From Sinohyriopsis cumingii (lineage: Eukaryota; Mollusca; Bivalvia; Unionida; Unionidae): a stretch of DNA of 64,000 nt. Below, piece after piece: positions 21,288 to 35,680 of the stretch. The stretch lies in assembly GCA_028554795.2 (NCBI GenBank), contig JAPYKE020000266.1, forward strand, positions 32,893-96,892. The letters run 5' to 3'. A program made the translations under genes and the position numbers. Under the pieces are notes generated by a model. It saw only the letters and a list, made by a program, of their open reading frames with translations, did no database searches and was not told the origin of the DNA. Numbering within the stretch: position 1 is the stretch's first letter; each line of letters starts with the position of its first letter.

Positions 21288-22524
21288 ATTTCGTGTATCA
21301 ATTTCAGGGACATTTCTGTTTGGGCCAATGGTCCACTTGAAATTGCTCTGTCTCTCTGATCTGTCTGTCTCCCTTGAAGATGACAATACAACTCTTGCTT
21401 TTATTGACTTTTAAGATCCGTGCAGAAAAGTGGGATAACAAGCATTGATTGCAAAACTGGAAGGTATTGTAAGTTCACAGGGTGATATCATCAAGAAGAA
21501 ATTGATCTTACGGTTAACACATCATACCCGGTAGGGAAGCTTAGAAAGTGCACCGTCTTGACGGACACCTTACCTGATTGGTACAGGCTCAAATTTAGTG
21601 CCATTAATAGTCACAGTTCTATAGATATCATACAATATCAAACCTCTTCATTATGTCCAAAAATACAGCATACACTTGATTCTAATTTCAGTTAGTCAAG
21701 ATCGCTTTGTTTTACGCTAGATTATGCCGTTTATGGAACTCCCTTTTGTAAGCCCCGTTGCTGAGTATTATGAAATTTAACATTTTTGTTTTGTACTTTG
21801 CAACAAGTCTAATATACACACACATTTCAAATAGTTTGTTCAATACGGGAGGTAAAATTACAGCTCTGTATTTGTAAGGGTTATGTTTACACTTTTGTCC
21901 TTCTTGATAGATTGCTACAATTTTGCTGACTTTCCACTCAGATTGTACATATTAGTTCCGCGCCGAAAATATTTGTAATAATTTCTGTCAGTTTTAAACC
22001 CGTATCTTTTATGCTCGCACTCTATACCATATATCACTGGTGCTTCATCCCGCTTAAGTTGTATTATAAATGCTGCTATTTTTTAATGTAAAATTTGAAG
22101 TCTACACGGAGGCTTTCCGATCGGTTCTTTATTCGTTGAAGGGCTAAGGAATAGAATGTTTCTTTGGGGTGCATAGGTTTTGAAATATTTGGCCAATACT
22201 GTTAGCTACCTCTTGTGCGTTGGATGCTGTTTCTCTATCAAATTTCAGTTCGAAAGATCTTTTAGAGATTTTGTTGTTTACAATAACATTTTCAAAAGTG
22301 TCTAATATCTAACTGCTCCTTCATCTATATTATAAAACACGCTTTCGTCGTACTCATTAATGACTTGCTCTTTATTTTTTTACATTCTCTCTTGGCATCC
22401 TTGCATTGTTTGTAGTTGTAATCCATCTCCTTCTGAACTATATATCACTGTCATCTGTTTCATGAGCATCCTTTGAACAATTAGGCTTTGCTTGCAAAGA
22501 GATTGTCTTTCTAGAGATATTAGT
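21288..22524 (-). mobile_element. Old LINE RT remnant (half B, unit 2)
   Basis: Same fossil as at 8000-9236, including the GVRQDGALS motif near 21570-21548. One private difference is AA for GG at 22068-22069, which it shares with units 3 and 4. Confidence 0.65.
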
Positions 22525-22526
22525 TT

Positions 22527-25500
22527 CAAGATGGCCGTTATCGCTTAACCGGCATGAAGCAGCCGTTCCGCTTTTTGTGCCGTTTTCATGATATATGTGC
22601 TTGTTGCCTGTCTTCGTCTGCTTTATTGTGTTCATCATGTATTGACTGTTCAGTTCCTATGTGTTTCTTCATGTCCTTGTTTTGGAAACGAGAACCATTA
22701 GACTTGTTCTCAGCTGTCTTGCTCCACTGTTACAACTTCCTTTGTTTTCGAATACGTGATACTCGCCAGTCAACCCGTTTATGATATGATGGACCCTCAT
22801 TAATAGCTTTAAATGACCACTCCTTGGCTCTCCACACTACATTGTGGTCTAGACTAAACGAACTGGGACTATATTCATCATTACCTAAATGTAAACAAAA
22901 ACGTTATTTCAAAGGAGGCCGGCGTAGAACAGGAAGAAGAATTCCAATTATCTCCTTTATGCCATTTCCGGCTCAACAATTTAAAAATTCGACCGTTAAT
23001 TTAGATAACCTAATTAAAATCCCTATCGTCAACCTTTGTGTCAACTATCCAAGAGATTTAAATCTTCAATGCCCAATCAGCAGGACCACCGGAAAAGCAC
23101 ACATAAATAGTTAATTTTATCAACGACCAGAATATCGGCGTCTTTTTCCTGACAGAAACATGGTTATAAATATCAGTTGCGCGGATCTAACACCCACTGG
23201 TTACTCCATCAAGTCGTTCCCACGTAAATCTCGCGGAGGTGGAATTGCTGTCATTACAAAGAACTCCATGATCAAACGTCTTAACCACACCACAACATTC
23301 ATTTGCGAACACACATTGTTTGAATTAGTCCAAACCACACTTACATTGGAGCAAAGGTCAGTCCAATTTTGCTATCTATACCGCCCTCCTCCTAGTAGAA
23401 AAGACAAGCTGACTGAATCCCTCTTTTTGGAGCAGTTTCCGAATCTCCTGGAGAATGGAAATTCGATAGGAGGCAACCTGATTATTCTTGGGAATTTCAG
23501 CTTTCACTTTGACTGTACCGGAAACCCAAACACATCAAAAGTCATAGATTCCATTATTGTTTTCAACCTCTAACAGCCAGTTAACTATTTATGTGCGCTT
23601 TTCCCATAAACATGGCCACATTTAAGACTGGATTCTTCATAGACCTGATGATAACATTCTACGGTCCTCCCTGGTATCTCATGAACTTGCATCAGATCAC
23701 CTCTGCATTACTTGCCATCTTGACGTATCAGTCCCTAACCCTCCACCTTTATCTGCTACTAAGAGAAACCTCCGTATGATAAATAGAACCAAACTAATGC
23801 ATGACATCCAAGCAAACCTATCAACTTGCTTACCTCCTACAGCAGAACAATTCGATAACTGCCTGCGTTCATTGCTCAACAAACATGCCCCAGCTACCAA
23901 GTGCAGAGTATCAATTCAAAATTATTATCCATGGTATAACAGTGTTCGGGACCAGCATCGCACTGCTAAAAGAGACCGCCGTAAAGCTGAGAGGCTTTGG
24001 CTTTCCACCAGACTCACTATTCTTAATAAAATCTATGAAGCCGCTAAGAAGAATGTCACAAATATAGTCCATGCAGCGAAATCAACCCACTACACTACTA
24101 AGATCTTGGAAAGTTTCAGCTGCAAAGAGCTCTTCGAAATTATTAACAAGCTAATGTCAAAGGACAAAGGTACACAACTTCCAACTAGCTTCTCTCCAGT
24201 CGACCTTCCGGACATGTTTGCAAATTTCTTCCGTGACAAAGTACAAACCATTGGAGATAATATTGACACCACAATATTAATTGACTCGTCGTCACCATAC
24301 AGTTGGGATACAGAGTTTGAGCGGCAACCATTAGCAGCATTTGAACCTGTCGCTATGGATTTCGTACGTACAATCCTGATGAAGAGTTCACCAAAGTCAT
24401 GTGAACTTGATCCAATTCCAACATCACTGCTGTTTGAGTGCTTAGATTCAGTATTGGCTTCACTAACTGATGTTATTAATACCTCTCTCTCATCCGGGGA
24501 ATTCCCATCATTTTTCAAGACTGCCATTGTAAAGCCTCTGCTGAAGAAACCAACACTCGCCAATAACGATTTAAAGAACTACCGCCCAGTTTCTAATCTC
24601 CCATTCATATAAAAAATCTCAGAAAAGGTTGTTCTATCCCAGCATGTATCTCATCTGAATTCAAACAGTCTTTTTCAGCAATGTACAATCTGCATATCGC
24701 CCTTGCCACAGTGCTGAAACTAATCTTCTTAAAGTAGTTAATGACATTCTCTCTGCTTTGGATAGCGGAAAGATTACAGTCCTCACCCTCCTTGATTTGT
24801 CTGCAGCATTTGACACAATAGACCATGATATATTACTTCACCGTCTCCAGCATGTATTTGGCATTCATGATACAGCCTTACTGTGGTTCAAGACCTATTT
24901 GGTCAACAGGACACAAATTGTGTCTGCATGGAAAACACTCCAGCCCAGTTGTGGTGTTCCACTTGGACCTGTTCTCTTCATTCTTTACACTCAGCCGTTC
25001 TCAAGTGTCATAGATCATCATCCAGTGCCTCACCAATTGTATGCTGATGACACCCAAATATACAAATCTAGCCACCCAACTGAAGTTGATGCTACCATCC
25101 AAGGTGTCGAGAGGTGCATTTCTGATGTCAGATCATGGATGACATGTCGCAGATGAATGATGATAAAACTGAGGCCACTGTGATCACAATACAAAGACTT
25201 TCTCATTTACATCCTGTACCTCAGACAATAAATATCAGCAATACCAACATTAAATATAATACAATCAGTACGAAACCTAGGAGTTACTCTGGACAGTACT
25301 CTCACATTACACCAACATGTCATGAACATATGGAAGGCTGCATATCTTGAGCTGGGACATATCAGTTCCATTCGCAAATATCTTTCAGTTGATGCCACCA
25401 AAACAATGTTGTGTTCATTAGTACTTTCAAGACTGGACTATTGTAGTTCAATTTTGTCTAGTTCATCTCAATATTTACTCCAGAAACTTCAGAAAGTTCA

Positions 25501-25961
25501 AAACACAGCTGCTCGGATCATACTTAGAGTACCACGATCAGAGCACACCTGCCCGCTGCTCTGTACCCTACACTGGCTATGCAATCGATCCAGAATCAAG
25601 CACAAAATTTGTTCTCTGTGCTACGTTTCACTGACGGACTCCAGTCCAACATAGCTATCCGACCTCACCCACGTGTACACACCAGCAAGATACTTACAAT
25701 CCTCTTCTGACAATCGTATACTCATTATTCCCACTATGAAAACAAAGTCATATGGACAGGGTTCTTTTGCATACCAGCGCCCAGCAACGTGGAATGAATT
25801 GCCCACTGAACTTAGACACAAAGACACAGTGATCCCATTCAAGAGATCTCTTAAAACTCACTTATTTCGACTGCAAGAACAAACTTAAAGACATAATGTT
25901 TCCTACCTTAAATATTTTCAGCCTTTTTTTAATGTTTACTAATTTCATGGTGTTTGTTTTT
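22527..25961 (+). mobile_element. L2/CR1-group LINE lacking its 3' end (unit 2)
   Basis: This is the same insertion as in unit 1, duplicated with the unit. The last part of the 3' UTR, the terminal hairpin and the (ATT)n tail are missing, together with about 25 bp of the following half B sequence. The junction at about 25961-25965 lies in a TTTTTATTATT run, consistent with a deletion at short repeats. Confidence 0.9.
22554..25888 (+). pseudogene. LINE ORF2 pseudogene (unit 2)
   Basis: Same broken endonuclease-reverse transcriptase as in unit 1. The segment open from 23776 ends at a TAA at 24610-24612, right after the NYRPVSNLPFI block, where unit 1 still reads serine. The catalytic core (frame 24758-25156) has YADD and the same missing QGSV. 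Confidence 0.87.
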
Positions 25962-28900
25962 ATTATTATTTAACCTTTCAGTCTCAAGATGGTAAGACTT
26001 CTTGTGTCAGCGGTGTGTCATATCAAGGAGAGTATGGATATGTAGATTATAGATGTATAGAGTGAATTGAAAAACTGGGAGAGATAGGCTTTTATGTTGA
26101 TCTGAACCCAAACTTGTATCCTGAATTGTAAAGATTTCGCACACTGAAACAAACGTTTGCCAACAAGACTATAGTCAAAAGATAATTTAAGAGGCCCCAT
26201 TGTATAACTCAGTCCTTTGTTCAAATCTGTCTTCTTCAGGGCAGCTATGTTCTATGTGTCAATAAGGTCTGTACCATGAGCACCAAGAATTGGGAAGTTT
26301 TATTGGATCTCTTGAGTATTACATCGCCAAGGGAAAGATTATATTCAAACAGGGACTCTAGAAGAATGTCAATACATTCTTGGAAGCAATGAAGGTTGTC
26401 ATCTGCAGGGAGATAAGCACTAAAATGCGAAAAGCGGACTTAAAAAATGTCAATCTAAGTTACCACAGCCTAGCTGTTTGAGATAATATGCAAGAATTTT
26501 CTTGTACTGTACTGACACTCCTTTTGCGCCCTTATGTATTAAAAATCATACTCACTATTATCTACTTTAGTCTCACACAAACAATTCAAATAGACAGTTT
26601 TAGTGTAGCATTTTGCCAGGAGTGCACAAGGAATGTACTCATCGAATAAAACTGACTGCGTGTTTCAGGAAAGGCACAAAACTCCCTGTGCTGTACGGAG
26701 AAAGCAATTGTCATGCATTTATTGATGGGTGTGGGGACTATGAAGAACCACATAATTTTCAAGATCGACCAACTACTTCCCGCTTGTTTCACTGTTCAAG
26801 TTTGACACACACTTCGCCCGAGACCATTATCCTACCAACACCAAGTGTTCAGACAACCGTGCCATCTGAAACACGTACAGTGCCAATGATCAGTTCAGTT
26901 CCAGTGACGCAGATTCCATTCGACAATAGTTCCACTAATCTTACTTCAGAAACGTCAGCAAGCCAAGATAGCGGCAGCCCCGATCAGAGACTCGTCGCCA
27001 GTCATAATGATTAAAATAGTACTATTTGTATGGCAACCCCATTAAATATTATATATACTGATCCGACTGCGTCGGTGTTGACCATTTAGGGTTTAGCCTT
27101 CTCATTTAGGTACTGTTACTCATAATCCTATAGACAGTTTTTCATAGAGTGCAAATTATCCTACACGTCACCGCCATTTCTTCCTGAACAAAACTAAGTA
27201 CCAAAAACATAAATCGTATGCTGAGCCAACAATGTATCCATATATTCCCTCCACCACTCCCACCAACTCAGAATTGCTTATCTTCACATATCCATCAACT
27301 AGGTCCTACTAGCCACAACCGCAAAGCAGCTCTCAGACATTTTGTTTGGGATGCGGCGGCCTTCGTTCATCTCGCACAATGGAAGGCGTGCACTGTTTGA
27401 TTCAAGTGCACATATATTTCCTACAAAAGTTAGGTTTCTAGATCGTGTAGGCTTACCATCATTTCAACAACCTATTTCATAGATTTTAGGAGTTTGGCAG
27501 TGTGAGCACCATAGTGTCTCAGGTCATGTCGAACTAAATTTACAACTAGGATGCATTCGCTGGTCTCATTCATTCTGAATGTCGTCAAAGTTTAATATCA
27601 TATATCGATCCTCAGTATCCAATTTTCGACTACGTACAAAGCCTAGATGTTTGAGATAATATTGAAGAATTTTATTGTGCCGTACTGACACGATTGTGAC
27701 CATATGTGTTAAAGTCATACGCACTATTATCTACTTTAGTCTGACACAACGCAATTAATTAAATTGACAGTTTTAGTGTATCATTTTATCTAGAGTGCAC
27801 AAAGAATGATCTCACTGAATAATACCGACTTTGCTTTCTCTTATGGAAACGCACATCACTCCCGAGCTGTACGGAGAATACAAGTGTCATTGATGGGTGT
27901 GGAGAAAATAAAGCAGTGAGAAAATTCTAGCTCTGGCATTCGAGCCAGTGTAAGTCCACAAGACCGATCTTTCAGCCGATGTAGGGGCACGTTTAAGACG
28001 TGAGAACGGAGCGCAATGGTGGTATTGTGTTGAAAGAAAAGAATATTTATAAACTGAGGTCACGAATGGACGATACTTCGTGTCGAATACAAGTATTACA
28101 ATGAGTTATGGATTAAAATTCGTTGTGTCACATACGGATCAGCTCTACGCGTAAAACAGGACATTAGTGAGTTCCAGTTTCACTGAGATGACAAATAAAC
28201 TGAGCAATGGAAAAGAAAAATCAATAATTAGGACAGAAATTACTTTTTAATAACCTTATTATTTCATGACTGCTTTCATTGTCATTGAGACTGCATGCAT
28301 TATTAGTGTCTTAAATTTTTAAATGTTATATTATTTGTATACTTTGCTTTTTTCAGCTTATTTTTGGCTTCGTTCTTATAGTGGTTTGTTGTCCCCCCCG
28401 CTCCCCATCTCAACGTTTATTTCCTACAAAAGTTAGACTTCTAGATCGTGTAGGCTCATATTCACTTCAACATTCTATTTCTTAGATTTTCGGAGTTGGC
28501 AGTGAGCATCATGTTGTCCCAGGTCATGTCGAACTAAATTTACGAATAGGGTGCATTCGTTGGTCTCATTCATTATGTCTGTCGTACCAGTTTTATATAA
28601 TATGTCGATCCCCAGTATCTAATTTTCGACTACGTACAAAGACGTCTTAGATCTCGATGGGCAGATACACTCGTTATAAATCTAATACACAGACCGACCG
28701 AGTTAGTGTGTGGTGTTCACACCATTGCTGTTCTCTCAAATACCATTTCATCAATGAGAAAATTTCCCAATTTAACAACTATCTTACTTGTACCTTCACA
28801 TAGCTAGCTAAAAATTCCCAAATTATTCCCGCTCGTATAACCGTAGCAGTTTCAAACAGAATTTACATTCCAATAATCAATCTCAACTCCATCACTAAGG

Positions 28901-29023
28901 CATAAACTTGTCAAAAACGTATTGTCGTCTTCTGATGCACTTCATCCTCACGCCATATTTACCACTGCGGTTTATAATCATTCTGATTCCCATGTCATAG
29001 ATCCGCAATGAAATTAGCCACAA

Positions 29024-30074
29024 GAAAGATTGGTTTTGGTTTAGTTTAAGTGTTATTTATATTTACAATGCTAAAGATATCAAATGTGGAGTTTGCCAGA
29101 AATTCTCAATAGAGCAAGCTTTATGAAAGTAAGGCTCTTTTGCTCTTCACTATCAAACACCTTCATTGTGTCAAAAAATGCGGCATAGACTTTTGATTCC
29201 AGGTTAGTGAAGTTAGCATTGCGTAAGATAAACTATGCCGTTTATGCAAGCCAGACTGTTTTGAAGCTCCGCTGCTGTGTATTTGAAACATTTAACATTT
29301 TTGTTTTGCGCTTTGTAATGAATCTAATATACACACATTTTTTAAATACTTTGTACAAAACGGCTGATAAAATTACAGCCTATAGTAGATAGAGACATTT
29401 TTACACTTCTTGTCCGCCTTTGTAGACTGTTACAATTATGCTTACCTTCAAGACAGATGGAAGATAAGTATTTAGTATCACACCGAATAGATTTGTAATA
29501 ATTTCTATCAGTTGTTAGCTCGCGTATATGTTATGCTCGCACTGTATAGCATATATCCCCATTGTTTCACCGAGCTTAAGTTGTATTATGAATGCTTCTA
29601 TTTAGTGACATGTAATATTTTCAGTCAAAACAGACACTTTAAAATGGGTTCCTTTGTTCGTTGCAAGGGTAGGAAATGGAGTATTTTCTGGGGTGCATAG
29701 ATTATTGATATATCTGACATTATGTTAGCTGCCTATTGTGCATTGGATGTTGTTTCAAATTTCAATCCCAAACAGCTTTTTAAGTTTTTGTTGTTTAATA
29801 TAACAGAAGTTTCTAATATCTAACAGCATATTCAACTATGTTATTAAACACTCTATCTTCGTACGTATTGATAGCTTGCCCTTGATGTTATTTTACATTC
29901 TCCCTTGCCAATCTTCCATTGATTGTAGGTTACATACCTTAGTCACCTGTGTCTCCCATCTTCAATCCATCTCCTTCTAAACTATATAGCCCTTTCATGT
30001 GCTTCATGAATGTCCTTTGACCAATAAGGTTTTAGTTGAATACGGATTGTCTTTCAAGAAGTTTTTGTTAGAGT
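29024..30074 (-). mobile_element. Old LINE RT remnant (half A, unit 3)
   Basis: Same fossil as at 2600-3650. It carries the substitutions near 29430 and 29619 that are shared only with unit 4. Confidence 0.65.
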
Positions 30075-30227
30075 GGCTTTTTTTCAAAAGAGTTTATTAT
30101 TTAACTCTTCTATTTGTTTTGGCATCAACTGGATTGAATATAATCATTTATGTAATCTTTCGTCAATCTCTAGTTGGTAAGCCTTCTTGTGTCAGCTGTG
30201 TGCCATTCGAAGGAGAGTATGGACATG

Positions 30228-30306
30228 TATCTCTTCCAGTCGCTAGGTATTTCAATTCTCTCTATATATTAGAAAGAACTGAAATACCTTGTGACGGGAA
30301 GAGATA
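30228..30306. other. 79-nt hairpin (unit 3)
   Basis: Identical to the hairpin at 3804-3882. Confidence 0.75.
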
Positions 30307-30787
30307 GGCTTTTATTGTGATCTAGCCCCAAATTTGTATCCTGATTTGTTAAGACCTGGCACACTGAAACAAATGTTTGCCAACAAGAATATCGTCAAAA
30401 GATAGTTTAAAGTGTCCAATATGTGTAACTCTGTCCTTTGTTCAAATTTGTCTTCTTCAGAGCCACTAAGTTATTTGTGTCAATAAAGTTTGTACCATGA
30501 GCACCAAGAATGGAAAATTTCATCGTATCTCATGCGTATTACATCGCCAAGTGAAGCATTATACTCAAACAGGGACTCCAGAATGTCAATACATTCTTGG
30601 AAGAAATGAATGTTGTGATCTGCAGGAAGATAAGCACCAAAATACGAAATGCGGAGTTTTGCCTAAAAGAGTTATTCTCAGGTCAGTTAGCACGATTCGG
30701 TCGTTACCACAACCTAGTTATTTGAGATAATAGGAATGACTTTTCTTGTATCGTACTCCCAGCGCTTTTTTGACCTCCTGTATTTAT

Positions 30788-30914
30788 AGGTTACTGTATT
30801 TGTATGGGAAAATATCAACGAAATTTTCGGATGGAGATACTGCACGACCTTGGGAGCGCTGTATATCCATCCGACAAAACGAGTTCATATTTTTCCATAC
30901 AAATGCAGTAGCCT
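30788..30914. repeat. 127-nt foldback (unit 3)
   Basis: Same foldback, with the A variant at 30822. Confidence 0.67.
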
Positions 30915-33900
30915 TTTTATTATATGCTCATTTTCTTATTCTACTAAAGACATTATTATGTAAACAAAAATACACTACACGAAACAAAGTAACTGAATAT
31001 ATGCTGTATACCATACTAAATACACAAGCGCAGATTCATCATTATATAACAACACTATTATTAGTGCGCACTTGACTCCGCCAGGATAAATTTGAACTTT
31101 GTCGTGTGCCAGACAGAACTTTCGAAAGAAAATGAAATTTTGGTCTACTTAAAATTGAAATTTGGAGTCATGTCGTGAATGAATGTGCAGTAGAGCAACT
31201 TTTCTATTTGATCTGGAATGAATAGATTTTGGTATTTTTGTCGTTTCTGTGAAATTTCGTGATTATGGACTGGATTTATGTACCAATTCTACATGAAGTT
31301 CATTGGATTTCATTGGAGATAGAGCAGCGTCTTGACATCGGCAAGTGTGTTTCTGTTTTGCCATTGAATGTTTGAAATCATAATGTGGGACAAATATGAA
31401 GTCATTCAATTTCAATTATCAAATAGACGATATGAAATCTAAAGTTTATTTCATTTTGAGTACAGTCAAGAGGATGTAATTGCACTTGGAATATAGTCGA
31501 AATTACTGTACGATTTCGAAATGCGTTATCAAGCTTGAGATCCCACGACATGGCTCATGTAATTCATATTTACAGAACTAAGAAAGTACATTTTGAGGAA
31601 ATTCAGAATGTAAAACTGTAAGTATAGTTTTGTAATTCTTATTAGCAGCTAAAGAAAACAGTTTATGCCTTGTAACTTGCATGTTATTTGTAGGTACCCA
31701 CCTATTTTATGACATCTAGCGTCTATCGCGAAAATCCGAAACATTGTATCATAAAAGCTAACACGGAATGTAGCAAAGCAGATGGTATGTGGCAGTCCAC
31801 GAAACAGCTATCTTTTAGTTCATTCAGAAACAAATTTAATCAACCAAACGTAAAGCGTATGCTTACACGACTGTATATGATTTGTTTACAAAGTAGTTCC
31901 TAACACACTATTGGGCACACGTATCCTGGACATGAGTGCAATATGGAGGTATGCAATATCGTAGAATATTGAAAGATTCTGACAATGTATATCTCATGCG
32001 CATTACATCGCCAAGGAAATCATTATATACAAACGGGGACTCCAGAATCTCAATACCTTCATGGAAGAAATGAAGGTTGTCATCCCAAGGAAGATAAGAA
32101 CTAAAATGCGAAAACCGGTTTAAGATTTGTTTAATTCTTTGTTTAGTTAGCACGATTCCGTTCTTACCAAAGCCAAGTTGTTTGATATAATATGCATGAA
32201 TTGTTTTGTACCGTACTGACACCGCTTTTGCGACCTTATGTATTAAAAAGTCATACTCACTATTATCTACTTTAGTCTCACACAAACCCATCCAATTAAC
32301 AGTTTTAGTGTAGCATTTTGCCAGCAGTGCACAAGCAATGTGCTCACCGAATAAAACTGTTTGCGTGTTTTAGAAAACGCACAAAACTACCCGTGCTGTA
32401 CGGAGAAAGCAATAGTCATGCATTTATTGATGGGTGTCGGGACTTTTAAGAACCACATAATTTTCAAGATCGACCAGCTACTTGCCGCTTGTTTCACTGT
32501 CCAGTTTCGACACACACTTCGCCCGAGACAATTATCCTACCAACAGTGTCATCTGAAACACTTACAGTGCCAATGACCTGTTCAGTTCCAGTGACGCAGA
32601 TTCCATTCGACTATAGTTCAATAATCTTGCGCCAGCAACACAAGCAAGCCAAGATAGCGTCAGCCCCTGTGAGAGACTCATCGCCAGTCATAATGATCCA
32701 AATGTACTCTTTTTATGGCAAAGCCATTAAATATTACATATACTGCTACAACTGCTTCGGTGCCAAGAACATTTGGGGTTTAGCCTTCTAATATAGTTAA
32801 TATTACTCTTCATCCTATAGACAGTTTTTCATAGAGTGCCAATTATTCTATACATCACCGCCATTTCGACCTAAACAAATCTAAGTACCAACAATATAAA
32901 TCGTCTGATTAGCCAACAATTTCTAAAAATATTCCCTCCACCATCCCCACCAACTAAGAATTGCTTATCTTCACATATGCATCAACTAGGCCCTACTAGC
33001 CAAAACCGCAAAGCAGGTCTCAGACATTTTGGTTGTGATGTGGTGGCATCTCGAACAATGGAAGGCGTGCACTGTTTGATTCAAGTGCACATATTTCCTA
33101 CAAACGTTCGTTTTCTAGATCGTGAAGGCTTAAATTTACTTCAACATCCTGTTTCTCAGATTTCGCAGTTGGCAGTGAGCATCATAGTGTCACATATTAT
33201 GTCGAAATAAATTTACGAATAGGATGCATTCGTTGGTCTCATGTCTGGTATGTCGTACCAGTTTGATATCATATATCGATCCTCAGTATCGAATTTTCCA
33301 TTACGTACAAAAGCCTAAATGTTTGAGATAATATTCAAGAATTGGCTTGTACCGTACTAACACCGCTTTTGCGACCATATGTATTATAGTCATACTCACT
33401 GTTATCTACTCTAGTGGGTTCTAATTACAATGAGATGACAAAAAACTGAGGAATGGAAAAGAGAGTTCAATAATAGGACAGAAATTAATATTAAATAACC
33501 ATATTATTTCATGACTGCTTTCATTGTCATTGAGAATGCATACAAAGTTAGTGTGAAAATGTTATTTTTTAAAAAATATTTTGTACTTTGCGTTCTACAG
33601 TGGTTTGTTGTTCACCATCTCAACTTTCTGAACGTAGAGTGTTCTTGGCATAGTGTAGCTTGTATAACCGTCGTTTGAGGTTTACAATGATTTTTCTGAA
33701 TGGCTTAACTTGTGTTTAGATATATCAGTAACTACTAGTAAATTAGTTGCACAGAGTGCGCAGGACATTATGACCATTCTGTTCCAAGTAAATAAATCCA
33801 TTATCAGGCATTAGAATAAGAAAAAAACAAAACTAGGCAAAGTTCACAACTTGCTTGCTTGTGAGTGAACAGCACATTATCAACATACTAACAAATCACT

Positions 33901-34414
33901 ACCACTCAATATCATATTTGCTTATGTTTCGCATATTATGAGTGACAACGACCATGATCTACAATGTAATATTCTTTGCCATCGATATTGTAGTCATCAT
34001 AGTTATTTTTGTAGCTTGTTTCACCGTATAAATGTGAGTTTCTGACATGATAGTTACTTTACCTATCTGAAGCAGGTACTGGAACATCCCTTTTAATTGA
34101 ACACTTTCATGTGTAATATCTTGAACGAAGGCTGGGTTTTTCTCAAATGAAATCTGCATTTTCTACAATTGCAAGCTTATCGGTAGGAATAGTTATCTTT
34201 ACAATGATGTTTTCTTTATTTTTTTTTATTTTTTTTTTTGTTCAAACCAAGTTTTTGAAGTGGTATTTGTGAAGAATTCTGTATGTTCTTATACGTCTGG
34301 GATAAATTTCATTTGTTTCGTGCGGTCATTCCTGCAAAGAAAGGTATACATTCTCATTATAAAATAGTCTTTTACACAAGTTATTCTAAGGCGTATGACT
34401 TAATTCTGCAAAAA

Positions 34415-35651
34415 ATTTCGTGTATCAATTTCAGGGACATTTCTGTTTGGGCCAATGGTCCACTTGAAATTGCTCTGTCTCTCTGATCTGTCTGTCTCCC
34501 TTGAAGATGACAATACAACTCTTGCTTTTATTGACTTTTAAGATCCGTGCAGAAAAGTGGGATAACAAGCATTGATTGCAAAACTGGAAGGTATTGTAAG
34601 TTCACAGGGTGATATCATCAAGAAGAAATTGATCTTACGGTTAACATATCATACCCGGTAGGGAAGCTTAGAAAGTGCACCGTCTTGACGGACACCTTAC
34701 CTGATTGGTACAGGCTCAAATTTAGTGCCATTAATAGTCACAGTTCTATAGATATCATACAATATCAAACCTCTTCATTATGTCCAAAAATACAGCATAC
34801 ACTTGATTCTAATTTCAGTTAGTCAAGATCGCTTTGTTTTACGCTAGATTATGCCGTTTATGGAACTCCCTTTTGTAAGCCCCGTTGCTGAGTATTATGA
34901 AATTTAACATTTTTGTTTTGTACTTTGCAACAAGTCTAATATACACACACATTTCAAATAGTTTGTTCAATACGGGAGGTAAAATTACAGCTCTGTATTT
35001 GTAAGGGTTATGTTTACACTTTTGTCCTTCTTGATAGATTGCTACAATTTTGCTGACTTTCCACTCAGATTGTACATATTAGTTCCGCGCCGAAAATATT
35101 TGTAATAATTTCTGTCAGTTTTAAACCCGTATCTTTTATGCTCGCACTCTATACCATATATCACTGGTGCTTCATCCCGCTTAAGTTGTATTATAAATGC
35201 TGCTATTTTTTAATGTAAAATTTGAAGTCTACACGGAGGCTTTCCGATCGGTTCTTTATTCGTTGAAGGGCTAAGGAATAGAATGTTTCTTTGGGGTGCA
35301 TAGGTTTTGAAATATTTGGCCAATACTGTTAGCTACCTCTTGTGCGTTGGATGCTGTTTCTCTATCAAATTTCAGTTCGAAAGATCTTTTAGAGATTTTG
35401 TTGTTTACAATAACATTTTCAAAAGTGTCTAATATCTAACTGCTCCTTCATCTATATTATAAAACACGCTTTCGTCGTACTCATTAATGGCTTGCTCTTT
35501 ATTTTTTTACATTCTCTCTTGGCATCCTTGCATTGTTTGTAGTTGTAATCCATCTCCTTCTGAACTATATATCACTGTCATCTGTTTCATGAGCATCCTT
35601 TGAACAATTAGGCTTTGCTTGCAAAGAGATTGTCTTTCTAGAGATATTAGT
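34415..35651 (-). mobile_element. Old LINE RT remnant (half B, unit 3)
   Basis: Same fossil as at 8000-9236, at an offset of 26415. Confidence 0.65.
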
Positions 35652-35680
35652 TTCAAGATGGCCGTTATCGCTTAACCGGC

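Larger units (their letters stand above)
13296..26424. repeat. Tandem macrosatellite unit 2 (13,129 bp)
   Basis: This is a full copy of unit 1, 166 bp shorter. The length difference comes from a 6-bp deletion near 15183, a one-base poly-T difference near 21100, and a deletion of about 159 bp at about 25962. The large deletion removes the LINE 3' end and its ATT tail. Positions in unit 1 map here by adding 13295 (first 1.9 kb), 13289 (to about 7.8 kb), 13288 (to the deletion) and 13129 (after it). Confidence 0.97.
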
